In this document: positions 16,139 to 25,485 of the stretch, piece after piece
Position numbering within the stretch: the stretch's first letter is position 1
Layout of the letters: every line of letters begins with the position of its first letter
NCBI RefSeq assembly: GCF_900128505.1
Contig: NZ_LT669941.1
Location: 2,155,760-2,219,759 of the forward strand
Length of the DNA: 64,000 nt
Reading direction: 5' to 3'
Source of the DNA: Parabacteroides timonensis
GTDB lineage: Bacteria; Bacteroidota; Bacteroidia; Bacteroidales; Tannerellaceae
The notes under the pieces: model-generated
The model's database searches: none
Told to the model about the DNA's origin: nothing
What the model saw: only the letters and a program-made list of their open reading frames with translations
Program-made: the position numbers and the translations under genes

Positions 16139-17068
16139 TTAGTTCGTTTGTATTTGTAAAAATTCTTCCAGCTGGTTAAATGTGACATCTTTCAAAATGA
16201 CCTTCTTTTCCTTATCCAATAAATAAAGTGTGGGTATGGCTTTCAGATCATATATTTCATCGTTCTTTAAAGAGACAGATTCGTCATAGGAGTTTATCCA
16301 GCTTGCCGGCACATCCGGTATATGCTTTTTCCAGGCTTCCAGGTCTTCGTCGGGATAAACTGCCAGTATCTTCAAGGTCTTATCCTTTTGCAACTTCTCT
16401 ATCAACGGAGAGTTCTGTATCTGTCCGGTTATTTCTTTGCAGGCATGACAATCCGGATTATAGAAGAACAATAAAAGATAAGGGGCTTTTACATTATATA
16501 ATGTACCTGTTTTACCATCGGCAAGTGTATAAGTGAAATCCGTTGCCGCTTCTCCTACCCTGTTCTTCAAGGCCAGGTCCAGTAAATGGGCCGGACGGAT
16601 CTTATTCGCGTCATCAAAAACAGAGGCTGACAGGATCGATTCCAATACATTAATATATAAAGATTCATCACGCATCGGGGAATTAGGATCGTACAGATAT
16701 TTTTCATACAGGTCGGCCATATAAGCAAAGACGGTACTATCAGTTTCCGCTTTATGCATCATACTTTTAATAGAAGATGAAGCAACCTCCGGAGTTACAT
16801 ATTTCATCAGGTCGATATAATTGGAAACAGCCTGCTCCGTTATCTCCGGCAGGTGCACATAAGCTGTATCCGTAAAATCAAACTTATCCCAATAATGTTC
16901 GACTAAATACTTAGCACGTTCTCCCGGATCTGTTATCATACTGGGGACAGATACCATTTCAAACGTTCGCGGTGTTGTATCCGTATTTTCTGTTTTTGTT
17001 GTTTGCTGACCGTGACATGAGTTTAAAATCAACGAGAATGCCAGCAAACAAAGCACTCTGACTATCAT
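16139..17068 (-). CDS. Thioredoxin-fold lipoprotein with DUF5106-like N-terminal region
   Basis: A 309-aa envelope lipoprotein. Signal peptide ends in the lipobox LILNSC (Cys near residue 18). The middle part (KYLVEHYWDKFDFTDTAYVH onward, about 55-165) resembles the helical DUF5106 region found in Bacteroidetes TlpA-type proteins. The C-terminal domain is a thioredoxin fold with active site CHAC in FFYNPDCHACKEI, near residue 205, and the cis-proline loop in LKAIPTLYLLDKE. It probably reduces or oxidises disulfides of exported proteins. It leads a two-gene transcript with the M48 protease 2 bases downstream, which suggests a joint role in envelope protein maintenance. Confidence 0.83.
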   Translation of the reverse strand: MIVRVLCLLAFSLILNSCHGQQTTKTENTDTTPRTFEMVSVPSMITDPGERAKYLVEHYWDKFDFTDTAYVHLPEITEQAVSNYIDLMKYVTPEVASSSIKSMMHKAETDSTVFAYMADLYEKYLYDPNSPMRDESLYINVLESILSASVFDDANKIRPAHLLDLALKNRVGEAATDFTYTLADGKTGTLYNVKAPYLLLFFYNPDCHACKEITGQIQNSPLIEKLQKDKTLKILAVYPDEDLEAWKKHIPDVPASWINSYDESVSLKNDEIYDLKAIPTLYLLDKEKKVILKDVTFNQLEEFLQIQTN

Positions 17069-17088
17069 AGTATTACGTTTTTATGGCA

Positions 17089-17096
17089 CAAAGATA
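17089..17096 (-). promoter_or_regulatory. -7 promoter box for the thioredoxin/M48 transcript
   Basis: Minus strand reads TATCTTTG, matching TAnnTTTG, 21 bases before the ATG at 17068. Confidence 0.55.
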
Positions 17097-17203
17097 TAAT
17101 ATTATCGAAGATAAGAGAGAAATATCACATCCATTTCTTAAAAAACATACGAACAAAGCAACAAACGCTCCCGACAAACCTGGCTGCCGATAATCATAAA
17201 CAA

Positions 17204-17271
17204 GCCTGTCGACAATTGTCGGCAAGCTTGTTCATAATTATCAACAGGCTTGCTCACAATTGTCGACAGGC
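17204..17271. repeat. Long imperfect inverted repeat (29-base arms)
   Basis: Arms 17204-17232 and 17243-17271 match at 26 of 29 positions around a 10-base loop. The outer 16 bases (GCCTGTCGACAATTGT and its complement) are perfect, and each arm also holds an internal palindrome around CAATTG. It lies 70 bases beyond the stop of susE and about 110 bases before the promoter of the thioredoxin gene. It could end the Sus transcript, although there is no good T-run, or be a protein-binding or mobile-element remnant. The rest of the gap 17097-17341 shows nothing else. Confidence 0.75.
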
Positions 17272-17341
17272 AAATAATAAATAACCGAAGAATGAAATCG
17301 TAAGCCAGAAATTAAAATCTGACAGATAAATTACGGGAAAA

Positions 17342-18508
17342 CTACTTGATACGTCCTGTGCCATCCAGGAAGTTAAGGTAAGCCTTCTGGCCGGCAGAGA
17401 CGTTGACAGCTTCCTGATCTCCTCCGTTTTTCCGATATTCAATCTTATTGTTCAGAATGGTAAACTCGGAGCGCCACCAATCGGTCGACGTCAACTTGAT
17501 ACACATACGCAAGGCACCGGAAGCCACAAATGCCGGTGAAACAAACTCACCTTCTCCGTTCGGAACGGTAAACTTACGTGCCTCATCAAATGTATCCCAG
17601 CCGCCAGAAGGATCGCCGGTCAGATAGATATCGGGAGAAAGGAATTCGAGGGTATAACTCAAAGCTTTTCCATCCAGAGCAGAAGTAACAACCATGATAT
17701 ACCAGCCGGCATTCTTCACACCGATATTCTGTCCGCCACTGCCATCATCCACACCGGATACACCAGCATAGGAGGCTGATGCGTCAGGAACAAGACCTTC
17801 CGCATAAGCGACCTGGTTACCGTCCCAAGTGGGTTGGGCATTGAACTTCATCACATTATTTCCTCCGAAATACTGTACGGACCAGAATTTCCCCGGAGTA
17901 TCCGTTACCGGAATCATTTCTACCCATTTACCCCAGCTACTTCCGGACGCAAAATCACCTACCAGAAACATCTGAGCGGGTAAAGATACGGGAGGCTCTA
18001 CGTTATACCCCAAGACCTTCGGCAGTTCGATTACGTTGGAAACAATCTGTCCCATTCCATTGTTCGACAAAGCAGCGTTCAAACGAATATAGACCGGCAT
18101 CGGTGTTTCCGGCAATTCGGTACTCCCGTTCGATACTTTCCACAAGTCCAATAAAGCCATAGCAAACTCCATTGCATCCACTTTCAGGTCCGGTAGGATG
18201 TAAGTGGTGGACAGAGTGACGTAATTGGCTTTTGTTCCCGCTGTTTCGTCGGCATCCTTGAAGGCGTTTTCCAAAGAAAGTTGTACCTTATAGGCTGTGG
18301 AGGCCACATAGCCGTAGTTGGGTTGCGAACAAGTCAGTTCGATAGTTGAAAGATTCTTCAGGTCATACACATCGGAAGCCTGGGCCGGAGTGTTCAGGTT
18401 GAACTCTGTCGGTTCCTGAAATACCGGATTATCGTCTCTGTCGTCTCCGCAACCGGCCCATAATAATGAACCGGAGAGGAGAAGAATAAATATATTAAGT
18501 TTCTTCAT
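17342..18508 (-). CDS. susE: SusE-like surface starch-binding lipoprotein
   Basis: A cell-surface lipoprotein of the SusE/SusF family that binds starch for the SusCD importer. Signal peptide ends in the lipobox LLWAGC, and the residues after Cys (GDDRDDN) are acidic, as in the Bacteroidetes surface-export signal. The N-terminal SusE domain (FNLNTPAQASDVYDLKNLST, residues 38-57) is immunoglobulin-like; two C-terminal starch-binding modules follow, beginning near MFLVGDFASGSSWGKWVEM and IYLTGDPSGGWDTFDEA, each with the Trp residues expected for sugar stacking. Length 388 aa matches SusE. It is the last gene of the operon; no susF or susG follows. Confidence 0.88.
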   Translation of the reverse strand: MKKLNIFILLLSGSLLWAGCGDDRDDNPVFQEPTEFNLNTPAQASDVYDLKNLSTIELTCSQPNYGYVASTAYKVQLSLENAFKDADETAGTKANYVTLSTTYILPDLKVDAMEFAMALLDLWKVSNGSTELPETPMPVYIRLNAALSNNGMGQIVSNVIELPKVLGYNVEPPVSLPAQMFLVGDFASGSSWGKWVEMIPVTDTPGKFWSVQYFGGNNVMKFNAQPTWDGNQVAYAEGLVPDASASYAGVSGVDDGSGGQNIGVKNAGWYIMVVTSALDGKALSYTLEFLSPDIYLTGDPSGGWDTFDEARKFTVPNGEGEFVSPAFVASGALRMCIKLTSTDWWRSEFTILNNKIEYRKNGGDQEAVNVSAGQKAYLNFLDGTGRIK

Positions 18509-18530
18509 TTGTTTACAGATTTAGATGTTT

Positions 18531-20162
18531 TTACTTCAATGATTCATAACCAGGGTTCTGAACCAGATTCGGATTGGCTGTCAGGTCGCGGTCGCTGATC
18601 GGATAGATATTGAAACGACTGTCGATATTGGCCACACCTTCCAGTGTACCCCCTTTATAAGCCCAGGCATAATCTTTCGTGAACTTACCAAAACGAACCA
18701 GGTCTGAACGGCGTTGGCCTTCCCAGTATAATTCGCGGGCACGTTCGTCGAGGATAAAGTCGAGCGTGAGATCGGATGCTGTGATATTGGCACTCTTATC
18801 TCCATTAGCCCGTTCGCGAAGCAAGTTTACGTATTCAACAGCTTGTGCCTTATTGGTGCCGGCGGCATTGCGGGCTGCACATTCTGCATAAATCAGATAG
18901 ATATCTGCTAAACGGAACAATGGGAAATCGGTGTTCGGATCGGGAGTCGGCGTTACCGGTGCACCGTCCCAGCCCAGGTTGGTGAATTTATAACATAGAT
19001 AGCCTGAGTTCCAGTCCTGCATTTTCGATTCAGGCGTGCGTGTTCCAGCACCGTCATAAAAAGCATACCGTTTATCTTTCTTTACCAAACTACCATGGCT
19101 ATCCGTACCGGCCTCCGGGCTTCCACTGAAGAATTCGATCATCTGCTGTGTCGGCTTCAGGCAAGTCCAGGAAGAAGACATACCAAACCACGTTTGATCC
19201 ATATCGCCTCCATAAGCAGCAGCAGTCAACATAATTGTACTACCGAAGCTTTTTGCATTGACGTTGTCAAAGGGAATGGCGTAAATGATTTCGTTCTTAT
19301 GCGTACCGGTCAGATGGTTTTCGCCACAGAACAGGTTAGCATAATTATCTTCCAGACCGAAGCCGGCATCGATCACTTTTTTGGCATAGACAGCTGCTTT
19401 ATCATACATCGGTGTGCCGACGTAGACTTCCGCATTCAGATACATCTTGGCCAGAAGCGTGTTAATGACAGGTTTGGTTACACGCCCGTAAGTTACCATA
19501 GAAGGTGTTTCGTCCAGGTTTCCGTTCTCAGAAAGATCGACCAGTTCGGCAACGATCTTATCAAAAAGGGCCTGTGCTCCTATTTGTGACGGCTTCCAAG
19601 ATTTATCGTCCGTTGGACTATCGTCCCATACAAGACCCGGATTACGGTAAAGGTCTATCAGGTAATAATAGTTCATGGCACGCAGACCGCGTACCTGGTC
19701 ACGATATTTCTGAACATCAGGGATATTACTTTCATCAGAGTAAACATCCAGGAATTCCTTACAATAACGGACATTCAACATAGCACGCTGATAGAAAGAA
19801 TAGGCGTACGGCAAAGTATAATCCCAGTTGAGCTGGCATAATTCAACGATACCTTCATCCGCCCAGTTCCAGATCGCCTCATCGGAAGGGAACAACTGCA
19901 AAGAAAGCAATCCGCGGAGAAATACCAGCGAACCCTGATCGCCTCCTTGTAAATCGGGTTCAACATTCGGATCGGACGAGTTACCCGACAGGCCGAAGCC
20001 GGAATAGATTTTTGCCAGAAACGCCTGACAATCGGCTGCGTTGTGGATAGACTGGCTGGATTTATCCAGTATAGGTTCCTGGTCCAGATCCCCCAGACAG
20101 GATGTAGCCCAGACGCAACATAAAGAAGCAATGCCTAACGATATATATTTTTTCAGTTTCAT
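18531..20162 (-). CDS. susD: SusD-like starch-binding outer-membrane lipoprotein
   Basis: The lid of the SusCD importer, a surface lipoprotein that captures oligosaccharide. Signal peptide ends in ATSC (Cys near residue 22) followed by LGDLDQEP. The helical TPR-like scaffold of the SusD/RagB family is visible, for example YRDQVRGLRAMNYYYLIDLY near residue 132 and FPLFRLADIYLIYAECAARN near 410; the C-terminus has FILDERARELYWEGQRRSDLVRFG and the terminal YPISDRDLTANPNLVQNPGY, both hallmark segments. Length 543 aa is typical. It is 12 bases after susC and 22 before susE. The assignment to starch rather than another glycan rests on the neighbouring GH97 and GH13 enzymes. Confidence 0.92.
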   Translation of the reverse strand: MKLKKYISLGIASLCCVWATSCLGDLDQEPILDKSSQSIHNAADCQAFLAKIYSGFGLSGNSSDPNVEPDLQGGDQGSLVFLRGLLSLQLFPSDEAIWNWADEGIVELCQLNWDYTLPYAYSFYQRAMLNVRYCKEFLDVYSDESNIPDVQKYRDQVRGLRAMNYYYLIDLYRNPGLVWDDSPTDDKSWKPSQIGAQALFDKIVAELVDLSENGNLDETPSMVTYGRVTKPVINTLLAKMYLNAEVYVGTPMYDKAAVYAKKVIDAGFGLEDNYANLFCGENHLTGTHKNEIIYAIPFDNVNAKSFGSTIMLTAAAYGGDMDQTWFGMSSSWTCLKPTQQMIEFFSGSPEAGTDSHGSLVKKDKRYAFYDGAGTRTPESKMQDWNSGYLCYKFTNLGWDGAPVTPTPDPNTDFPLFRLADIYLIYAECAARNAAGTNKAQAVEYVNLLRERANGDKSANITASDLTLDFILDERARELYWEGQRRSDLVRFGKFTKDYAWAYKGGTLEGVANIDSRFNIYPISDRDLTANPNLVQNPGYESLK

Positions 20163-20174
20163 GATCGATACGTT

Positions 20175-23100
20175 TTAGAAATTAATGTTAACACCGAACA
20201 ATACAGTTACCGGACGAGGATAAACGTTGTTATCCATACCGTCGTTCACTTCAGGATCGAGACCGTCATATTTAGTAATGATGATCGGGTTCTGTACGGT
20301 TGCATAGAAACGGGCGTTACAGCCTTTTACCAGGAACCGGTCTACATTATATCCCAATGTAATATTATCAATCTTGAGAAATGATGCGTTCTGGATATAG
20401 TAGTCGGACAAACGTTGACGTGACTGGAAGCCGGTTTTCAATACCGATGTAGGTTTATTACTCAACGCATTGTTTCCGAACAATTCGTTGACGCCCAATG
20501 CAGCATTGGCTGCCGTTGCGTTAAAGTTGTAATTACCCAGGCTGATACGTCCGTTGAAACCGAAGTCCCAATTCTTGTAAGTAAATTTTGAGTTAAAGCC
20601 CATCAGGACATCTGCCACCGGGTTCTTATAGCGATACAGGTCGTTGTCGGTTATCACACCGTCACCGTTACGGTCTACGTATTCTCCTTCGATAGGATTT
20701 CCATTGGCATCATAAACCTGCTGGAATACATAGAATGAACCCGGTGCATATCCGACACTGTGGATTTTCAGGCGTAAACCTCCATCACCACCTGTCGACT
20801 CGTAACGTTTACCTGGAGAGTCCGAGTTATCGTTATAGGTCAGTTCCGTAATCTTTGTTTTGTTGTAAGCTACATTAAATCCCAGATCCCAGCTAAAATC
20901 GCGGCTTACGAAGGGGCGGGTATTGATAGAAAACTCAACTCCCTTATTCTCCAATGAGCCGATATTCGATACGACATACTCGGCAAAGTCGGTACCTGCC
21001 GGAACGTTTACTTCCGCATTGATCAGGTCTTTTGTCTTACGGAAATAGCCATCGACAGAACCGGTGATCCGGCCGTTCAGGAAACCATAGTCGAAACCGA
21101 CGTTGTAAGTCGTCGTCGTTTCCCATTTCAAATTCGGGTTGGCGGCAGTCGGAGCCATTACATTTACCCAGGTAACGTTTCCTGCAGCATCATAAGTCGG
21201 ATACATAGCTCCCCCTTTTCCATCCCGATAGAAAGAAAGGTACGGATAATCGCCCTGGTTGATATCCTGCTGTCCGGTAACACCCCAGCCTAAACGCAGT
21301 TTCAGTTCATCCAAATTACTGAAATCTTTCATGAAGCCTTCTTCGTTAATCTTCCAACCCAAAGCCAGTGACGGGAATAGTCCCCAACGCTTGTTCTTGG
21401 CAAAACGGGAAGAAGCATCATCACGTAGGGTGAAAGTCAACAGGTATTTTTCCATCAGCGAATAGTTCATACGACCGTAGAAAGATGCAAGTACATATTT
21501 CGTATCTGTTTCCTTAAACTCATTACTTACTGTTGTATTCTGTCCGAATGTTTCGGGTTTGCGGGACAGATAGTAAGTCACATTGTCTGTTTTAGTACGG
21601 TAACTCTGGTAAGAATATCCGGCCATGATATCGAAACGGCTGGCCAATGAAGGCAATTCTTTCGCATATTGAGCATAGAAATCGAACAGTTTGTTATTAT
21701 GTGAACTGTTATAGATACGGTTGCTTCCGGTGGCATCGTCGTCCGGCTGGTAAGAACCGGGAGCGTTCGGATCGACATATTTTTTACCTTCTACGGAGGC
21801 ATAATCGATACCCATATTCATATTGAACCGCAAGTCTGGTAAGAAATGCAGTTTGTAATCGAACTGAGCATTTCCGATAAAAGACTTTGCCGTTGAACGG
21901 TCGTTAGTCATTTCCAACATGGAGACCGGGTTGACACCGGCTGAAGTCGACCTTGTTCCGTCAGGCGTATAATCACCAGTCCAAGTGAAAAAGCCACCGT
22001 ACTTACTATTATTATATACCGGCTTGGTAGGATCGAAAGCGACAGCACTGCCCAAGGCGCCGGTATCAGCAAAACGGTTCTTAATATAAACACCTTTACC
22101 ATTCAGGTTTACGTGCAGATGATCGTTGAAGAAAGTCGGAGTCAACGAAAGACTTCCCGTATAACGCTGAAAGTTGGATGTTTTCAGAATACCGTTCTGA
22201 TCGGTATATCCGAAAGAGACACGATAAGGCATAAATTCCTTTACAGAGCCATACGCACTGATATTATGATCGGTTGAGACTGAAGTGCGCAACACTTCGT
22301 CCTGCCAGTCTGTACTGACCCCCGGATAGAGGTTCAATGCAGTCCGCATTCCTTCTGTTGTACTCGGTGAATTTGTGATATAATCGCGGAACTCATCGGC
22401 ACTCATCACATCCATTTTATTACGCTTGGTACTGATCGATACATTTCCGCTATAATTAATCTTCACACTGCCGCTCTTTCCTTTCTTTGTCGTGATGATG
22501 ATAACACCATTCGACGCACGAGAACCGTAAATTGCTGTTGCCGAGGCATCCTTCAAGACTGTAAAAGATTCGATATCAGCCGGATTGATCGTGCTCAACG
22601 GGTTACTTAACCCGTCGGGAGCACTATTACTCATAATCACACCGTCGATAACAACCAACGGGTCATTCTTTGCTGACAAAGAAGAACCTCCACGAATACG
22701 GATCGTAGAAGACGAACCCGGTTGTCCGGTAGAAGAGGCAACAGAGACACCTGCTACTTTACCCATCAACATATCCTGCGGACTGACCTGCAATCCCCGG
22801 TTCTTCTCGTCCGGTTTGATGGCAGTGACAGATCCGGTGGCATCATTTTTCTTTACTGTACCGTAACCGATCACGACTACGTCTTCCAACATCTGGGAAT
22901 CTTCTTCCAAAAGAATATTCATGTTGGCAGCAGCCGGAAGTTCCAATGCTTTATATCCGATAAACGATACGGAAAGGATCTGACCTTTGGAAGCAGACAA
23001 CATAAACTGACCGTCTACATCGGTGACAGTACCGTTCGTTGTCCCTTTTATAATGACATTCGCCCCGATAACCGGTTCTCCTGTAGGATCTTTCACAACT

Positions 23101-23192
23101 CCAGTCACTGTTATTTGCTGGGCAAACACAGAGATGGACATACACAAGCCTGCGATGAGTATCAACAAAGCTTTAAACCTTAAACGTTTCAT
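20175..23192 (-). CDS. susC: SusC-like TonB-dependent outer-membrane transporter
   Basis: The importer barrel. Signal peptide (MKRLRFKALLILIAGLCMSI...) ends at VFAQQ. A carboxypeptidase-like regulatory domain follows (ITVTGVVKDPTGEPVIGANV, residues 27-46), then the TonB box region and plug (VVIGYGTVKKNDATGSVTAI near 106-125, with the plug segment TIRIRGGSSLSAKNDPLVVI). The remaining ~750 residues are amphipathic strands ending in a terminal Phe (FGVNINF), as required for barrel assembly. At 1005 aa it is the usual SusC size. It moves malto-oligosaccharides into the periplasm using TonB energy, working with SusD encoded 12 bases downstream. Confidence 0.94.
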   Translation of the reverse strand: MKRLRFKALLILIAGLCMSISVFAQQITVTGVVKDPTGEPVIGANVIIKGTTNGTVTDVDGQFMLSASKGQILSVSFIGYKALELPAAANMNILLEEDSQMLEDVVVIGYGTVKKNDATGSVTAIKPDEKNRGLQVSPQDMLMGKVAGVSVASSTGQPGSSSTIRIRGGSSLSAKNDPLVVIDGVIMSNSAPDGLSNPLSTINPADIESFTVLKDASATAIYGSRASNGVIIITTKKGKSGSVKINYSGNVSISTKRNKMDVMSADEFRDYITNSPSTTEGMRTALNLYPGVSTDWQDEVLRTSVSTDHNISAYGSVKEFMPYRVSFGYTDQNGILKTSNFQRYTGSLSLTPTFFNDHLHVNLNGKGVYIKNRFADTGALGSAVAFDPTKPVYNNSKYGGFFTWTGDYTPDGTRSTSAGVNPVSMLEMTNDRSTAKSFIGNAQFDYKLHFLPDLRFNMNMGIDYASVEGKKYVDPNAPGSYQPDDDATGSNRIYNSSHNNKLFDFYAQYAKELPSLASRFDIMAGYSYQSYRTKTDNVTYYLSRKPETFGQNTTVSNEFKETDTKYVLASFYGRMNYSLMEKYLLTFTLRDDASSRFAKNKRWGLFPSLALGWKINEEGFMKDFSNLDELKLRLGWGVTGQQDINQGDYPYLSFYRDGKGGAMYPTYDAAGNVTWVNVMAPTAANPNLKWETTTTYNVGFDYGFLNGRITGSVDGYFRKTKDLINAEVNVPAGTDFAEYVVSNIGSLENKGVEFSINTRPFVSRDFSWDLGFNVAYNKTKITELTYNDNSDSPGKRYESTGGDGGLRLKIHSVGYAPGSFYVFQQVYDANGNPIEGEYVDRNGDGVITDNDLYRYKNPVADVLMGFNSKFTYKNWDFGFNGRISLGNYNFNATAANAALGVNELFGNNALSNKPTSVLKTGFQSRQRLSDYYIQNASFLKIDNITLGYNVDRFLVKGCNARFYATVQNPIIITKYDGLDPEVNDGMDNNVYPRPVTVLFGVNINF

Positions 23193-23249
23193 GTGCTTAA
23201 ATTTAAGTTCTTTACAAGTTTACTTAATAACCTTAACAATCCTTATACC

Positions 23250-25460
23250 TTATAGATTTTTTAACCCTTTTATATCTTTCAGCTCTTTCACCTCGCAGAT
23301 ACTGATCGCGTAGCCACCACCGCTGGCAGCCTTCAAATTCAATTTGCTCTTGTTTGTCAACAGTCCTTTCTTAATAGTATAGGCCTGCGGATTATTTTTC
23401 CAGTCGGCATCTTTTGCATCGGCATATACTGTTGCGATGTATTTCTTACCCGGTTCGAGGAAGTCGAAAGAAAGACGTGAGTCATGCCCGTTCTCGTCTG
23501 CCGTACAACCGACAAACCAGTCACCTGTACCTTTTGCCTTACGTGCAATCGTGATATAATCGCCCGGCTCGGCTTCCAGATAAAGGGATTTTTCCCAATC
23601 GAGAGCAACATCTTTGATGAACTGGAAAGCATCGGCATATTGTTCGTAATGTTCGGGAATATCGGCAGCCATTTGAAGCGGGCTGTACATCGTTACGTAA
23701 AGAGCCAATTGGCGTGCCAGCGTGGAACGTACCTGTGAGGTGTTCGACGAGTTCATCGCACTGCAATGTGTTTCGAAAATACCCGGTGTATAATCCATCG
23801 GGCCACCGATCAGACGGGTGAACGGGAGGATCGTGGTATGGTCGACATTATTACCTCCGAACGATTCATACTCGGTTCCGCGAGCCGATTCGTTTCCGAT
23901 CAGGTTCGGGTACGTACGGCACAGGCCGGTCGGACGGGTGGCTTCATGGGCGTTTACCATAATCTTATAATCAGCAGCTTTCTTTACGGCATACAGATAA
24001 TGGTTACACATCCACTGTCCGTAATGATGTTCGCCGCGAGGGATGATATCACCTACATAACCGCTTTTCACACTGTTATATCCATTGTCTACCATGAACT
24101 GATACGCTTTGTCCATATGGCGTTCATAGTTACGTACGGAAGCCGAAGTTTCATGGTGCATCATCATCTTGATACCTTTGCTTGCCGCATAACGGTGGAT
24201 TTCCTGTACATCGAAATCCGGATAAGGAGTTACGAAGTCGAACACATAATCTTTACTCTTTCCGAACCAGTCTTCCCAACCTTCATTCCATCCTTCCACC
24301 AGGACAGCATCGAAACCATTGGCAGCTGCAAAGTCGATATAACGTTTCACATTAGCCATATTGGCTGAATGGCGACCATTCGGTTTCACCTTTGTGTAAT
24401 CCGTTTCGCCCAATTTGACACTGCTCAACTCATCCGTATAAGCCCATGTTCCTTTATTGGTGATCATATCCCACCAGATACCGATATATTTAACCGGCTT
24501 GATCCAGGAAACATCTTCCAGTTTACAAGGTTCGTTCAGATTCAGAGTGATGCGTGAAGCCAGGATGTCACGCGCATCGTCACTCACGATAACTGTTCTC
24601 CACGGAGACTGGCACGGCGTTTGTAAATACCCCTTGTCCCCTTTTGCATCCGGAGTAAGCCAGGATTCGAAGACCATATTCTTATCATCCAGATTGAGGT
24701 GCATACAAGAATAGTCTACCAAAGCTGCCTCATGCAGGTTGATATACAAACCATCCTCCGATTTCATCATCAACGGTGTCTGAACGCCAGTCTGGGAAAA
24801 AGGCGTTTGTGAAGAGTTAGGCGTAACGGCTTCTTTCATCAACCCGCGGATCTCGCTCAGGCGGGAAGTCATCGTGCTGTATTCCTGTGTGTCGTAATCG
24901 CCCGGCAACCAGAACGCCTTATGGTCGCCCGCCATGGCAAACTGCGACTTTTCATCCTTGATCACGAAATAATTCAGCTCCTTCTGCTGGGGAAATTCAT
25001 AACGGAAACCCAACCCGTCATTAAACAGGCGAAAACGGATAACGATAGAACGGTCGTTTGCCGGTTGATCCAACGTAACGGCCAGTTCATTATACTGATT
25101 ACGAATTTCTTTTTCTTCCCCCCATACCGGTTGCCAAGTTTCATCGAAAGCAACCGTGCGGGTATCCGTTATTTTAAATCCGTCATACAGGTTCGTCTTT
25201 TTATCCAACGCAGCAACATCTTTGCGTTGTTTGAACTCGAAGTCGACAGCGGCATCCGCATCTTCCTTCTTCAACTCCAACCCTAGTTTACTGGGTTTGA
25301 TCACTTCTTTCTGTTTATAACTCAGGTCATAAACCGGTGCACCCTTTTCATCCAGCTTGAAAGTCATTTTCAGATTTCCATCCGGTGAAAGTAATTGTTG
25401 GGCGTATGACACCGCACAGCAGCCGAACAATGCGGCCAAAAATAAAATACTACGTTTCAT
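23250..25460 (-). CDS. susB: GH97 alpha-glucosidase, SusB-like
   Basis: A periplasmic glycoside hydrolase family 97 enzyme that cuts glucose from maltodextrins. Signal peptide MKRSILFLAALFGCCAVSYA is followed by the N-terminal beta-sandwich (LLSPDGNLKMTFKLDEKGAP), the central TIM barrel (KYIGIWWDMITNKGTWAYTD and AAANGFDAVLVEGWNEGWED) and the C-terminal sheet domain. The segment NLIGNESARGTEYESFGGNN carries a glutamate conserved among inverting GH97 members. The frame continues upstream to an ATG at 25496, but that stretch would overlap susA, while the ATG at 25460 begins a proper signal peptide, so it is chosen. Gap to susA is 25 bases. Confidence 0.92.
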   Translation of the reverse strand: MKRSILFLAALFGCCAVSYAQQLLSPDGNLKMTFKLDEKGAPVYDLSYKQKEVIKPSKLGLELKKEDADAAVDFEFKQRKDVAALDKKTNLYDGFKITDTRTVAFDETWQPVWGEEKEIRNQYNELAVTLDQPANDRSIVIRFRLFNDGLGFRYEFPQQKELNYFVIKDEKSQFAMAGDHKAFWLPGDYDTQEYSTMTSRLSEIRGLMKEAVTPNSSQTPFSQTGVQTPLMMKSEDGLYINLHEAALVDYSCMHLNLDDKNMVFESWLTPDAKGDKGYLQTPCQSPWRTVIVSDDARDILASRITLNLNEPCKLEDVSWIKPVKYIGIWWDMITNKGTWAYTDELSSVKLGETDYTKVKPNGRHSANMANVKRYIDFAAANGFDAVLVEGWNEGWEDWFGKSKDYVFDFVTPYPDFDVQEIHRYAASKGIKMMMHHETSASVRNYERHMDKAYQFMVDNGYNSVKSGYVGDIIPRGEHHYGQWMCNHYLYAVKKAADYKIMVNAHEATRPTGLCRTYPNLIGNESARGTEYESFGGNNVDHTTILPFTRLIGGPMDYTPGIFETHCSAMNSSNTSQVRSTLARQLALYVTMYSPLQMAADIPEHYEQYADAFQFIKDVALDWEKSLYLEAEPGDYITIARKAKGTGDWFVGCTADENGHDSRLSFDFLEPGKKYIATVYADAKDADWKNNPQAYTIKKGLLTNKSKLNLKAASGGGYAISICEVKELKDIKGLKNL

Positions 25461-25485
25461 GGTGTTTTTATGATTTATATTAACA

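Noticed and set aside
23766..24368. A 200-codon plus-strand open frame within susB
   Set aside because: Antisense to a clear GH97 gene; no motif and no promoter or start signal.
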